Source of the DNA: Rossellomorea pakistanensis
Lineage (GTDB): Bacteria > Bacillota > Bacilli > Bacillales > Bacillaceae_B
Direction: 5' to 3'
Assembly (NCBI RefSeq): GCF_016908495.1
Contig: NZ_JAFBDZ010000001.1
Coordinates: 496,001 to 560,000 of the forward strand
Length of the DNA: 64,000 bases
Positions 9,412 to 18,675 of this stretch are shown here, one piece after another. The notes beneath the pieces are model-generated. The model was given only the letters and a program-made list of their open reading frames with translations. It was not told where the DNA came from and searched no databases. Within the stretch, counting starts at the first letter, position 1. Each line of letters starts with the position of its first letter. The translations under genes were made by a program, and so were the position numbers.

Positions 9412-9452
9412 AAAAGTTATGTTCCCCATTTGAGGTGAACATAACTTTTCCA
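9412..9452. terminator. Bidirectional terminator between gltC and pepF
   Basis: A 13-bp perfect stem AAAAGTTATGTTC / GAACATAACTTTT (9412-9424 with 9437-9449). The T-run is better on the minus strand (for pepF), but the hairpin starts two bases after the gltC stop, so it probably serves both genes. Confidence 0.75.
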
Positions 9453-9568
9453 TTCCAAAATCACTAAAAAATCTACACATTATTGAATCTTAAACTTATA
9501 CCCATTGAGTGTTTAAGCTTTATTAAGTTGATGTCTTGAATATTAATATTTAACTCGTACGCTTCATT

Positions 9569-11356
9569 TTAAATTTTGGAGAATTCGTCAACTAATGCAC
9601 CAAACCGTTTTAAGGAATTTTCTATCGGAAAGGGTGATGTTAAATCTACACCCGTCTTTTTTAACAATTCAAGCGGGTAATCCGAACTCCCGCTCTTTAA
9701 GAATTCCAAATATGACTTTAATGTTTCTTGATCACCTTCAAAAATTTGAGTGGCCAATTGGATGGCTGAAGCAAAGCCGGTAGCATACTTGTATACATAA
9801 AAAGGACGATAAAAATGGGGTATTCTGGCCCAGCCATATTTTACTTCTTCATCAAATACAACCTCATCCCCATTATATTCCCTGAACAAACCCTCATAAG
9901 TTTCATTAAAAACATCTACATTTAAAGGTAATCCCTTTTCAGCCATTTCATGTGTCTTTTTCTCAAATTCTGCAAACATCACTTGAGTAAAAAATGTACC
10001 TTTAAATTGATCAATGAAATGATTAAGTAGATGATTTCGGACATGTGAATCTTTCTCATTTTTGAGTAAATAATTAATTAATAGAACTTCATTAACTGTC
10101 GAAGCCACTTCAGCAACGAAAATACTATATCGTGCAGTAATTTGCGGTTGGTGCTGGGAACTCAGCTTACTATGAACTCCATGACCACATTCATGTACCA
10201 ATGTAAACAAACTGTTCAAATCATCTTGATGGTTTAAAAGTATATAAGGGTGAACGCCATACACACCTAGATTGTATGCGCCTGATCGTTTCCCAGGTGT
10301 TTCCCGAACATCAATATACCTTGCATCTTTAAATTCATGAAGAATATTTATATATTCTTCTCCTAAAGGGGATAAGGCTTTACACATAGTTTCATATGCT
10401 TGCTCGTAACGAATGACTTGTTTAGCTCCTTTTACTAATGGAACATTTAAATCATATTGTCTCAGTTCATCTAATCTCAATTTTTCTTTACGGATACGAG
10501 AATAACGATGTAGTGGATCAATATTGCTTTTGGTGGTTGAAATTAGATTTTCATATACCTCTTTCGAAACCTTATCAGCAAACAATGACTTTTCAAGTGC
10601 TGATGGATAATGACGTACTCTAGCTAAAGTAACGTTATTTTTTATAGCTGCGGAAAGTGTAGAGGCAATAGAATTCCTTAAATGCATATATGGTTGGTAA
10701 TATGCCTTGTATGCTTTCCTGCGCTTTTCACGGTCTTCGTCTTCAATTAGCTTTGAATACATCCCCCTCGTTAGTTCCACACTCTCACCTTTATCGTTAA
10801 TAACTTCTCCAAACTTAATATCTGCATTATTCATCATCCCATAGGTATGACCCGGGACAGAAAGTGCTTCCCCTAATTGAGATAAGACTTCCTCCTGCTC
10901 TTTGCTTAATACATGAGTCCTGTAACGATAGGACTCTAACAAGTCTTCTTCAAAGTATTTTAACCCTTCTTCTGCAGATATGTATCCTTTTAATGTTTCC
11001 TCCTCTAAACTTAATAAATATGGCATGAAAAAGGAAGTCGAAGCGTTCACCTTTACACTAAGTTGTTTTGCTCGTTCTAAGAATGATTGAGCTTTCGTTA
11101 TTCTAGTGTCCTCATCGACATTCAACATCGCATATGCATAGATTTTGTTAAACAAAAAGGATACTTCTTCCCTTAGTTTCAAGTATTGATACAAAGAGTT
11201 TCCTTCCTGAATTCGACCATCAAATGATTTTAATTTCTCTGTCATTTTTTCAATTAGCTTAAAGTCAGTTTCCCATTTACTATAATCAGAATAGATATCA
11301 GATAAATCCCATCTTTCATGTTTTGGTACTTCATTTCTTGTCGTAAACGTTTGCAT
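9569..11356 (-). CDS. pepF: Oligoendopeptidase F (M3B zinc peptidase)
   Basis: A cytoplasmic zinc metallopeptidase that cleaves oligopeptides. The zinc motif HECGH (in LVHECGHGVHSKL) is near residue 389, with the downstream Glu of the family in FVAEVASTVNE. The length of 595 residues is normal for the PepF/M3B group, and the N-terminal helical domain (MQTFTTRNEVPKHERWDLSD) is typical. It is a single gene between two terminators, with no operon partners. I saw no internal disruption. Confidence 0.94.
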   Translation of the reverse strand: MQTFTTRNEVPKHERWDLSDIYSDYSKWETDFKLIEKMTEKLKSFDGRIQEGNSLYQYLKLREEVSFLFNKIYAYAMLNVDEDTRITKAQSFLERAKQLSVKVNASTSFFMPYLLSLEEETLKGYISAEEGLKYFEEDLLESYRYRTHVLSKEQEEVLSQLGEALSVPGHTYGMMNNADIKFGEVINDKGESVELTRGMYSKLIEDEDREKRRKAYKAYYQPYMHLRNSIASTLSAAIKNNVTLARVRHYPSALEKSLFADKVSKEVYENLISTTKSNIDPLHRYSRIRKEKLRLDELRQYDLNVPLVKGAKQVIRYEQAYETMCKALSPLGEEYINILHEFKDARYIDVRETPGKRSGAYNLGVYGVHPYILLNHQDDLNSLFTLVHECGHGVHSKLSSQHQPQITARYSIFVAEVASTVNEVLLINYLLKNEKDSHVRNHLLNHFIDQFKGTFFTQVMFAEFEKKTHEMAEKGLPLNVDVFNETYEGLFREYNGDEVVFDEEVKYGWARIPHFYRPFYVYKYATGFASAIQLATQIFEGDQETLKSYLEFLKSGSSDYPLELLKKTGVDLTSPFPIENSLKRFGALVDEFSKI

Positions 11357-11612
11357 TCGAAAACTCCTTTACACTAAATAATTTTAAGTAAGAAAAGTAC
11401 CCTCATTACTACACTGCATTTACAGCTTAAAATACTACTAAATATATTCACATTATTTTACTGTATACCTTATCATTTTTGTGAAGGATATTTAAATTAT
11501 TAGCTGTTCGATAATATAAGTTTACTTCAAGTAATAATATCAAGGAAACAATTGATCCTTTTTTTACAGTCTCTGATAATAAACCGTTTTACATATCGAA
11601 AATCCGTCCTTG
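11357..11612. other. Intergenic, no gene seen
   Basis: AT-rich spacer between the pepF start and the terminator of the sigma-54 operon. No open frame with a ribosome binding site and no repeat was noticed. The pepF promoter must be here. Confidence 0.4.
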
Positions 11613-11661
11613 GGGAACAAAAAAGAGAAGATTCACCACAATTTGAGGTGGTAAATCTTCT
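11613..11661 (-). terminator. Terminator of the sigma-54 operon
   Basis: The long stem AGAAGATTCACCAC / GTGGTAAATCTTCT (11626-11639 with 11648-11661, one mismatch) is followed on the minus strand by CTCTTTTTTG. It lies 24 bases after the end of the eutH remnant and closes the operon. Confidence 0.8.
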
Positions 11662-11684
11662 TTTAAAGAATTTAATGACATGGA

Positions 11685-12750
11685 TCAAGAAACGTGCTTA
11701 TGTTGTAATAAGCTACTTTCATTCGATTGATCCCTCGTTAATACAACGGCCGAAGCAATCGATAATATCCCAGCTGATATTTTCCCAATAATCATAGGGA
11801 TGACCATCTCGTTATCCATCGCTGCAACAAACCCTAAGTGACTTCCAAAAACAAATGCACCACTGACAGAGTATGCAGTCACTATAACCTTTCCTCTTTC
11901 ATCCATATGTCTAAACATCGTAAAGGCTGGTATTAGGTGAGCTAATAAAGCAAGGAGACCGATTAGGCTGTACTTATTTACTTTTATTCTTTCTCCTATT
12001 TTAATAAGAGGCTTTGTCAGTACCTTTTGTAGAATGAAAACAAATGGAAATGCGCCTGCGAGGGTAATGGATATCATCCCAACTGTTTTTATTCCTTCAG
12101 AAAAAGGAAGTAACCCCTTCGCTATTTGAACCCCTATAAATGTTTCTAGCATAATTAATATTAGTCCAATCATGATCAGGATTTCTATCCCTTTTGAAAA
12201 AGCTTTAAATGTCTTAATGACTAACAAAGGAAGGAAAATCATGCCAAAAATAATAAGGGTGGAGAATATTAATGTAGGAAATAAATTAATGAGCATCCAT
12301 TTAAGTTTATAACCAGCAAATAACCCACCAATCATACAACCGATGGGAATATTCACTAATCCGATTAATATTCCTTTTGAAAAATAATGGATAATCAGCT
12401 TTATCGATAAGTCCTAATGCAACGGGTATTGTAAAAACGATAGTCGCCCCCATTGTGCTTCCTAAAAACACCCAAGAAAACATTGCGGCATCCGATGACT
12501 TTGCCATTTCCATTGAAAGGGAGTAGCCTCCTATGTCAAGTGCTAATATCGTTGAAGCAAACATAGATGGGTCTGCCCCGATATGCTTATACACAGGTGT
12601 AATAATAGGGATTAAAATATTGGCTAATACAGGAGAAAGAGATATGATTCCAATCATAGACAATGCGAGCATCCCCATACTTTGAAAGCCTTCAGTAAAT
12701 TTTCCCCCCATTCCCTGCCATAGATGACAAATCTTCCTGCCCCTTTTCAC
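11685..12750 (-). pseudogene. eutH: EutH-type membrane transporter, truncated and frameshifted
   Basis: Two overlapping frames together match EutH, the ethanolamine-utilisation membrane protein. The upstream frame (12307-12750) has GADPSMFASTILALDIGGYSLSMEMA and ends early. The downstream frame (11685-12356) resumes NIPIGCMIGGLFAGYK and continues to the C-terminus with KINKYSLIG-like and SHLGFVAAMDNEMVIPMIIGK segments. Removing one base from the A5 run at 12380-12384 restores one continuous frame. The first roughly 40 residues (the first membrane helix) of the family are also missing: the frame starts with a weak GTG directly after the symporter stop. It is last in the sigma-54 operon and very likely non-functional, unless the shift is a sequencing error. 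Confidence 0.8.
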
Positions 12751-12758
12751 ATTTGCTA

Positions 12759-14258
12759 TTAGATATTAATGACAGTAGAACCTCTCTTTTTACCTCCCTT
12801 GGTTTCAAGTCCGTTTTCGAATATTACATTAGATTCTGATTTTGTAAATAGGGAAATCCCGACAAATGACACAGTTGATATAATTAAGGCAATAGCACCT
12901 GTATCAAGATCTGGCACATAAAGTTCTTTTACCTTTAAAATGTAAAGTCCAATACTAAAAATAAACCCTAATGCAGATGACCATATAGCAGCTACTCGTG
13001 TAGCCCGTTTCCACAGTATCCCGATACTCAAAACCGGAACCAACGATGCTACAAAAATTCCCCAAGATGCATTTCCTAACCATCCTACTAGATCTGGAGG
13101 ATTTAGAGAAAGTAAGAAGGTTAAAGCAATCACTGCAAGTGTAATCCATCTAGAAAGGGCAAGTTCTTTCTTTTCAGGGAGTTTTTCTCCTTTTTTAATA
13201 ATTTGTTGATAGACATCCCTTACAATGGAAGAACTTGCAACTAATAAAAATGCTTCACTTGTTGACATAATGGCCGCCATAACAGCTGCAAAGATTAAGC
13301 CTGCAATAGCAGGATGGAAAAAAGATTCGATAAACAATGGTGCAACAAGATCCGGTGTAGCTGGCGCGGTCATTTCTCCACGCTCAACCATTACCCTTGT
13401 ATAGAGCCCAACAAACCATAATAACGCTGTAAGTGCGTAGGTTGAAGCCGCAATTATACATGCCCACTTCAGCATTGAAATTTTTCTAATCATATAAAAT
13501 TTCGATACTACATGTGGTTGTCCTTGATGACCGATTACATAAATAAAAAAGTAAGAAATAAAAGCAAAAATTCCAATTGGACCTGTTGTATGGAAGGCTT
13601 GTACCATGTCAGGGTTAATATTTGCTATCTCTGAATTTAGTTGCGACATTCCTCCAACCATCTTCATTCCACCAATGAAAACGATTAATGAACCGAATAC
13701 CATTACAATCATTTGAATAAAGTCTGTCCATACAGCACTAATCATACCCCCACCGACAACATATACAGTTAGAATCGCAACACCTATAAACAGGGCAAGT
13801 TTATAATCGACACCTAGAACGGTTTGGAGCATGTTTCCTAAAGCTTTGTATTGTGCCATTTGATACCCGATGGCCCCACCTAATATGGCGAGGGCTGTAA
13901 TCGCACGTACAGCTTTACTGTTATACCTTAATTCTAGTAAATCAGGAATCGTTAATGCACCAAATTTTTGTGTAATCCGTCTCATTGGCTTTGCAAGGAT
14001 TAAAAAGCTAACAAAAATTCCGGCAGTAGCAAATATTCCAATCATAAATATGGCATAACCATGCTGATAAACGAGACCCGTAAGCCCTATGAATCCATAA
14101 CCCGACATGGTCGTTGAGGAGATAGCTAAAGCAACGAGCCATGGTCCAAATCTACGCCCTCCTGTGTAAAAGGTGTCCATATCCTTTTGATGTTTCATCG
14201 AGAATAAGCCAATTACTAAGATCACAAGTAAATAAAGAACTCCGATCGTAAGAATCAT
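12759..14258 (-). CDS. Sodium:solute symporter family protein
   Basis: A 499-residue SSS-family transporter with about 13 membrane helices. Family motifs seen are the core-helix SSTTMSGYGFIGLTG, GGGMISAVWTDFIQ and AAIMSTSEAFLLVASSSIVRD (sodium-site Ser/Thr). It resembles the PanF/monocarboxylate branch more than PutP. Its ATG overlaps the stop of the 40-residue companion gene in ATGA (14255-14258), so the two are translationally coupled. In the sigma-54 operon with a CoA ligase and hydratase it most likely imports the acid that the ligase activates; that link is inference. Confidence 0.9.
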   Translation of the reverse strand: MILTIGVLYLLVILVIGLFSMKHQKDMDTFYTGGRRFGPWLVALAISSTTMSGYGFIGLTGLVYQHGYAIFMIGIFATAGIFVSFLILAKPMRRITQKFGALTIPDLLELRYNSKAVRAITALAILGGAIGYQMAQYKALGNMLQTVLGVDYKLALFIGVAILTVYVVGGGMISAVWTDFIQMIVMVFGSLIVFIGGMKMVGGMSQLNSEIANINPDMVQAFHTTGPIGIFAFISYFFIYVIGHQGQPHVVSKFYMIRKISMLKWACIIAASTYALTALLWFVGLYTRVMVERGEMTAPATPDLVAPLFIESFFHPAIAGLIFAAVMAAIMSTSEAFLLVASSSIVRDVYQQIIKKGEKLPEKKELALSRWITLAVIALTFLLSLNPPDLVGWLGNASWGIFVASLVPVLSIGILWKRATRVAAIWSSALGFIFSIGLYILKVKELYVPDLDTGAIALIISTVSFVGISLFTKSESNVIFENGLETKGGKKRGSTVINI

Positions 14259-14377
14259 TCCACTTCCTCCTCTTCCTCATTTTTAAATGCGACTCCCCCC
14301 CACACACCTGCTGCAATAAGCGAGACAGGCCAAAAAACAAAAAGCATAAATGTCATTAATGGTGATAACCCAAACAT
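14255..14377 (-). CDS. Small single-helix symporter companion protein
   Basis: A 40-residue protein beginning MFGLSPLMTFMLFVFWP, then a glycine/alanine-rich hydrophobic stretch and a tail KNEEEEEVE. It has one membrane helix and a strongly acidic C-terminus. The start is the second ATG: AAAGGAGG lies 7 bases before it, while an ATG at 14383 touches the ribosome binding site. It ends inside the symporter start (ATGA overlap). It closely matches the layout of the companion at 18676 (MF-x-L-x-F-x-WP and acidic tail). I infer an accessory subunit for folding or stability of the symporter. Confidence 0.8.
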   Translation of the reverse strand: MFGLSPLMTFMLFVFWPVSLIAAGVWGGVAFKNEEEEEVE

Positions 14378-14402
14378 ATCCATACCTCCTTTGGAATACT
14401 GT

Positions 14403-15194
14403 TTACTGATCGAGAAAGTTTGGCTTCCTCTTTTGGATAAATGCATTTACCCCTTCTCGTACATCTCTTGTTTGAAATACACGTCCAAAATTTTCAGCTT
14501 CCGTTAAAAGTCCCTTCTTAAGAGATTGTTCATAGCCTTCATCAATAGATCGTTTAGCAAAGTAAAGGGACGGGAAAGAATGATGACAAATACGTTCTGC
14601 TAGTTTCATTGCCTCTGTTACTCCTTTTCCTTTTGGAACGACATGATTAATTAAACCCATTTCTTTTGCTGCTTTTGCTGACAACGCCCCTCCTGTAAAA
14701 ATCATTTCTTTTGCTTTCGCTTTGCCTATTAAACGGGATAGTCTTTGAGTTCCCCCTGCCCCTGGAAGCAAGCCTAATTTAATTTCGGGGAGACCAATCT
14801 CAACCTGCTCCTCTGCGATTCGAATGTCGCAGCACATGGCAAGTTCGCAGCCTCCCCCTAGAGCAATACCATTGATGGCAGCAATCGTTGGTTGTGGTAA
14901 ATCTTCTATTTTATTGAGAGCTTCTTGGAGCCATAGAGATTTTTGTTTTGCCAACTCCACACCTTTTCCAATCCATTCAGGGAACCCTTTTATATCACCA
15001 CCCGCTACAAAAGCTTTCTCTCCTGCTCCCGTAACAACAACAACCTTAATATCGGAATCGCTTTCAATTTCATCCGTTACTAAACACAATTGTTCGATTA
15101 CTGTTTTGTTTAGAACGTTCACAGGTGGATTATTTATAACGATCATTGCAATGTTATCGGTCTTAGACCATGAAACAACACGAACCATCTCCAT
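14403..15194 (-). CDS. Enoyl-CoA hydratase/isomerase family protein
   Basis: A crotonase-fold protein of 263 residues. The oxyanion-hole region reads AGGDIKGF and NGIALGGGCELAMCCDI. Both catalytic glutamates of true hydratases are present, in GGGCELA and in LPEIKLGLLPGAGGTQRL, so hydration of a 2-enoyl-CoA is the likely reaction. The start is the ATG at 15194, six bases after AAAGGAGG. It lies 27 bases after the CoA ligase gene. No acyl-CoA dehydrogenase, hydroxyacyl dehydrogenase or thiolase is nearby, so the pathway here is incomplete. Confidence 0.9.
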   Translation of the reverse strand: MEMVRVVSWSKTDNIAMIVINNPPVNVLNKTVIEQLCLVTDEIESDSDIKVVVVTGAGEKAFVAGGDIKGFPEWIGKGVELAKQKSLWLQEALNKIEDLPQPTIAAINGIALGGGCELAMCCDIRIAEEQVEIGLPEIKLGLLPGAGGTQRLSRLIGKAKAKEMIFTGGALSAKAAKEMGLINHVVPKGKGVTEAMKLAERICHHSFPSLYFAKRSIDEGYEQSLKKGLLTEAENFGRVFQTRDVREGVNAFIQKRKPNFLDQ

Positions 15195-15221
15195 CTTTTT
15201 CCTCCTTTCCATAGGAAACAC

Positions 15222-16763
15222 TTAACTATATTGTTTTCGTAAAATATATTTTTGAATTTTACCTGATGGTGTACGAGGGAGGTCGTCAACAAAAATCACT
15301 TTTTTAGGTTTTTTATAACTAGCTAGATGGTTATTACAGTATTCAATAACGTCGTTTTCGGTTAGTAAAGCACCCTCCTTTTTGACAATGACAGCACATA
15401 CAGCCTCTATAAATTTCGGATCTGGAATTCCGATGATGGAAACTTCTTTCACTTCTTCGCATCTATATAAGACATCTTCAATTTCAGCTGCATAAATGTT
15501 TTCTCCACCGCTTCTGATCATATCTTTCTTTCTTCCGGCGATCGTTAAATATCCGTCCACATCTAACTTTCCTAAATCTCCAGTTTTACACCACCCATCC
15601 ACAAATGTTTCCATTGTCGCTTCAGGCTTACGCCAATACCCAACTGAAACCGATGGACTCTTTATGGCTATTTCTCCAATTTCCCCTATAGGCAAAGGGT
15701 TACCAGATTCATCAATTATTTTGATTTCAGTAAGCGGCATCGGCTTACCGACTGTATGATTTTTTGTAAAGGTCTCTTGAGGATCTAGCGAAGCAGCAAT
15801 CGGTGTCCCTTCTGTTAGTCCATATACTTGTACGACACCAATATGAGGATATTTCTGTTTTAATTGTTCGAGTGCCCATGGCATTAAGGGGTCTCCCCCT
15901 GTATAAATCGTCTTTAAATCTTTCAAATGATACTGATTACATATAGGGGAATTTAACATTTCGTAAATCATAAAAGGAAACAGGAAGCAATCGGTTACTT
16001 TCTCATATTCTAATACGGAAAGAATCCTTTCAATCTTAAAACCATGACTTTTGGTAATCACTACCGTACCCCCCATCATTAAAATCGGAAGAGCGATGTC
16101 CTCGAGTGCACCAACATGATAGAGAGGTCCTGTGGTCATCCCTATTTCATTTCCTATAAAGTTCCACTTTAATGCCTGCATTGACGAGAACCAAAAGGTA
16201 GTTTCATGAGTCCAAATCGCTCCTTTAGGTCTCCCTGTAGTACCTGAAGTGTACATTAGCATGACAGGATCGTGCATTTTTATAGGAACGCTGTTAATAT
16301 CATCTTCTAAACCCCTTTCCAAAACACTCCAATCATCCGCCCAACTTGGAATTGGCTGATGATTGTTTGCTAGACAAATATATTGCTTAACAGGTACATT
16401 ATGTCGAATTGTATCTAGCTGATTAGCTAAGTTCGAATGAAAACATAGTATTTTTGTGTCTGAATCGTTTAAAACATATTCAAATTCAGCACTAGATAGT
16501 CTAAAATTAAGACGCACAGCAATCGCACCGATCTTGGCAGCAGCAAAATATACTCCGAAATATTCAAGACAGTTATAAAATAAAATCCCTACACGATCCC
16601 CTTTTCGAACACCTAATTCACGAAATTTATGTGCATATGAATTAGAGATTCGATTGAGGTCTGTGAATGTCCAAGACTTTCCTGATTCTTCCTTTATTGC
16701 TATTTTACTTGAGGCTGTTTCTAAGCCATTTGCCATTCTTCTTGAAATATAACCGATGTCCAA
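15222..16763 (-). CDS. Acyl-CoA synthetase (AMP-forming), first gene of sigma-54 operon
   Basis: A 513-residue adenylate-forming ligase. It has the P-loop YTSGTTGRPKG (about residue 173), the VYGLTEGTP motif, the GDLGKLDVDGYLTIAGRKKD hinge and the C-terminal catalytic lysine in TPSGKIQKYILRK. The TTG start follows AAGGAGGAG by 7 bases. The length and crotonase neighbour recall carnitine/crotonobetaine CaiC-CaiD, but sequence features do not prove that substrate. The leader starts from the -24/-12 promoter at 16861-16876. Confidence 0.9.
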   Translation of the reverse strand: MDIGYISRRMANGLETASSKIAIKEESGKSWTFTDLNRISNSYAHKFRELGVRKGDRVGILFYNCLEYFGVYFAAAKIGAIAVRLNFRLSSAEFEYVLNDSDTKILCFHSNLANQLDTIRHNVPVKQYICLANNHQPIPSWADDWSVLERGLEDDINSVPIKMHDPVMLMYTSGTTGRPKGAIWTHETTFWFSSMQALKWNFIGNEIGMTTGPLYHVGALEDIALPILMMGGTVVITKSHGFKIERILSVLEYEKVTDCFLFPFMIYEMLNSPICNQYHLKDLKTIYTGGDPLMPWALEQLKQKYPHIGVVQVYGLTEGTPIAASLDPQETFTKNHTVGKPMPLTEIKIIDESGNPLPIGEIGEIAIKSPSVSVGYWRKPEATMETFVDGWCKTGDLGKLDVDGYLTIAGRKKDMIRSGGENIYAAEIEDVLYRCEEVKEVSIIGIPDPKFIEAVCAVIVKKEGALLTENDVIEYCNNHLASYKKPKKVIFVDDLPRTPSGKIQKYILRKQYS

Positions 16764-16860
16764 AAAAGCTCCTCCTTTTAAAGAAATTACAGTGACTTAA
16801 CTAAATTCATTAATAATCAGGAATTTCCACTCCTCCCTTTTCAAAACTCATTTAAACACC

Positions 16861-16877
16861 TGCAAGATTTATGCCAA
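16861..16877 (-). promoter_or_regulatory. Sigma-54 (SigL) -24/-12 promoter
   Basis: The minus strand reads TTGGCATAAATCTTGCA, nearly the full consensus YTGGCACR-N4-TTGCW. The invariant GG (16875-16874) and GC (16863-16862) are exactly 10 bases apart. It lies about 100 bases upstream of the CoA ligase start and next to a gene for a sigma-54 activator. Confidence 0.88.
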
Positions 16878-16939
16878 CACCGATATATCTTTTTATTCTT
16901 TATTTTCCTAATTTTCAGCATATTAGAACGAATTATAGA

Positions 16940-17045
16940 TTCCGATATTATGGAAATAGTTCTTTTTAAAATTGAATATCTAGCTAGATGCCCCCATAAA
17001 ATAAAAAAATTCCGATTCTTTGGAACGGATTCCAAAAAACCGGAA
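16940..17045. promoter_or_regulatory. Three TTCC-N8-GGAA enhancer sites
   Basis: Identical 16-bp dyads are at 16940-16955 (TTCCGATATTATGGAA), 17010-17025 (TTCCGATTCTTTGGAA) and 17030-17045 (TTCCAAAAAACCGGAA). The first two share TTCCGAT-N4-TGGAA. The last two are spaced 20 bases, two helical turns. All lie 65-185 bases upstream of the -24/-12 promoter, where sigma-54 activators bind. They are the obvious sites for the activator encoded just upstream. Confidence 0.8.
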
Positions 17046-17054
17046 ACTTTTCAA

Positions 17055-18422
17055 TTACTCTGAGATTTTATACCTTTTTATTTTATCGTATAAGCTAGAT
17101 TTTCCTATGCCTAGAATTTGAGCAGCCTTTATTTTATCAAATTCAACCCGTTTTAATACATCTTCTATCGCTTTTTTCTCAGTTTCTTCAACAAGTTCTT
17201 TTAAACTTTTTCCCTCTTCTTCCCTCTGTTGATATAGTAGATTTTCAGGTATTGAATCCTTCCCAATCATTTCATCATTAGTAAAGTGAATCCCAGCTTC
17301 AACCACATTTTCTAATTCTCTAACGTTCCCTGGCCAATCATAATTCTCCATAAGTGAAAGGACATCTGGATGAATCGAGGTGACTCGCTTTCCTATACGA
17401 GTTGTAATCTTTTTTAGAAAATGTATCGCGAGTAACTTAATGTCTTCCCTTCGATCTCTTAATGGTGGGATCGAAAGTTGAAAGGCATTAATTCTATAAT
17501 ACAAATCCTTACGAAATAGCTTGCTATCAATCATTTTTTCCAACGGCCCGTTTGTCGCCGCAATCACACGGACATTAATTTTTTTTGACTGAAGCGCACC
17601 TATAGGTTCAAATTCCTTTTCCTGAAGAACCCTCAATAACTTAACCTGCATATGTATGGGCATATCTCCAACTTCATCAAGAAAGATGGTCCCTCCATCA
17701 GCATATTGAAACTTTCCGATTTTTCCACCTTTTCTTGCACCAGTAAAGGCACCTTCTTCATAACCAAATAGTTCAGATTCTAATAAGTGTTCCGGAATGG
17801 AACCGCAATTTACCTTAACAAATGGTTTGTCAATCCGATCACTTAATTGATGAATGCTATGAGCAATTAACTCTTTTCCTGTACCACTTTCCCCCTTTAT
17901 TAATACTGAAATGTCACCCCCAGAAATTCTTTTGACACGTTCTTTTAAATCTTTAATTTTATTCGATTTTCCAACTAAATCATTTAAGGAATACTTTAAG
18001 CCGTTTGTTCCTTTCCATTCATTCCGATAAAAATTCATGTCAGATAACAGCCCCTTAATATGACTGTTCATTTTCTTCCATTCACCTATATCACGAAATA
18101 TAATGGTTCCAATTGCCCCGACAATTTTCTTATTTTCAATTATGGGAATCCTGTTGGCGATTACATAATCCCCGAGAAGAAATTGTATATCGGCAAATTC
18201 CTGCTTACCTGTCTCAACAACAAGATGCATTCTAGTGTTCTCAATAACATCCGTAACGTGCATTCCGATCACTTTATTACGTTCAATTTTTAAGAAATCA
18301 CAATAACTATTCGTAATGTAACTAATTTCCCCATGGCAGTTGACAATAACGACTCCATCGTAAAAACTTTCAAAAATAAGATCTAACCAATTATTACTTA
18401 TTGAAAATTCAGTCTCTTTCAT
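17055..18422 (-). CDS. Sigma-54-dependent transcriptional activator (PAS-AAA-Fis)
   Basis: A 455-residue bacterial enhancer-binding protein. A PAS sensor domain spans about residues 12-115 (LIFESFYDGVVIVNCHGEIS). The AAA+ domain has Walker A GESGTGKE at 177-184, the sigma-54 contact loop GAFTGA at 224-229 and Walker B GGTIFLDE at 243-250. The C-terminal Fis-type HTH spans about 430-451 (KAAQILGIGKSSLYDKIKRY). There is no receiver domain, so it senses a small ligand rather than a kinase signal. It sits directly upstream of its presumed enhancer sites and the catabolic operon. Confidence 0.93.
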   Translation of the reverse strand: MKETEFSISNNWLDLIFESFYDGVVIVNCHGEISYITNSYCDFLKIERNKVIGMHVTDVIENTRMHLVVETGKQEFADIQFLLGDYVIANRIPIIENKKIVGAIGTIIFRDIGEWKKMNSHIKGLLSDMNFYRNEWKGTNGLKYSLNDLVGKSNKIKDLKERVKRISGGDISVLIKGESGTGKELIAHSIHQLSDRIDKPFVKVNCGSIPEHLLESELFGYEEGAFTGARKGGKIGKFQYADGGTIFLDEVGDMPIHMQVKLLRVLQEKEFEPIGALQSKKINVRVIAATNGPLEKMIDSKLFRKDLYYRINAFQLSIPPLRDRREDIKLLAIHFLKKITTRIGKRVTSIHPDVLSLMENYDWPGNVRELENVVEAGIHFTNDEMIGKDSIPENLLYQQREEEGKSLKELVEETEKKAIEDVLKRVEFDKIKAAQILGIGKSSLYDKIKRYKISE

Positions 18423-18627
18423 ACAAACTTCCCCTTTTTCAAGAGCTCTCTCTTATATTCTAGCATTAAACTCTTTATTTTTCGTTCAGAACATCTCAAC
18501 TTCTATTACTGGCGAAAGCTTCATTTACTGAAGAAAATAACTAGGATATCTCACAACTAACATAATGTTCTAAATATTCAAATTACAACTTTACACTTTG
18601 TCCAATTAAAAAGTAAGATTCGAAACA

Positions 18628-18652
18628 TATAATGATAGTGATACCGCTTTCA
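18628..18652 (+). promoter_or_regulatory. Promoter -10 and cre site for the second symporter operon
   Basis: TATAAT at 18628-18633 has only a weak -35 17 bases upstream. At 18639-18652 the minus strand reads TGAAAGCGGTATCA, matching 13 of 14 positions of the CcpA consensus TGWAARCGYTWNCW. The site covers the expected transcription start, a position that gives repression by CcpA when sugars are plentiful. Confidence 0.6.
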
Positions 18653-18675
18653 GATTGTATTGGGGGGTGAATCAT

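Noticed and set aside
12307-12356. The two eutH frames as two real overlapping genes
   Set aside because: They join into one EutH sequence by removal of one base in an A5 run; the second frame has no ribosome binding site.
14403-16763. Naming the ligase and hydratase caiC and caiD
   Set aside because: The order fits, but the crotonase carries the standard hydratase PGAGGTQ motif and no carnitine dehydrogenase or CaiB is present.
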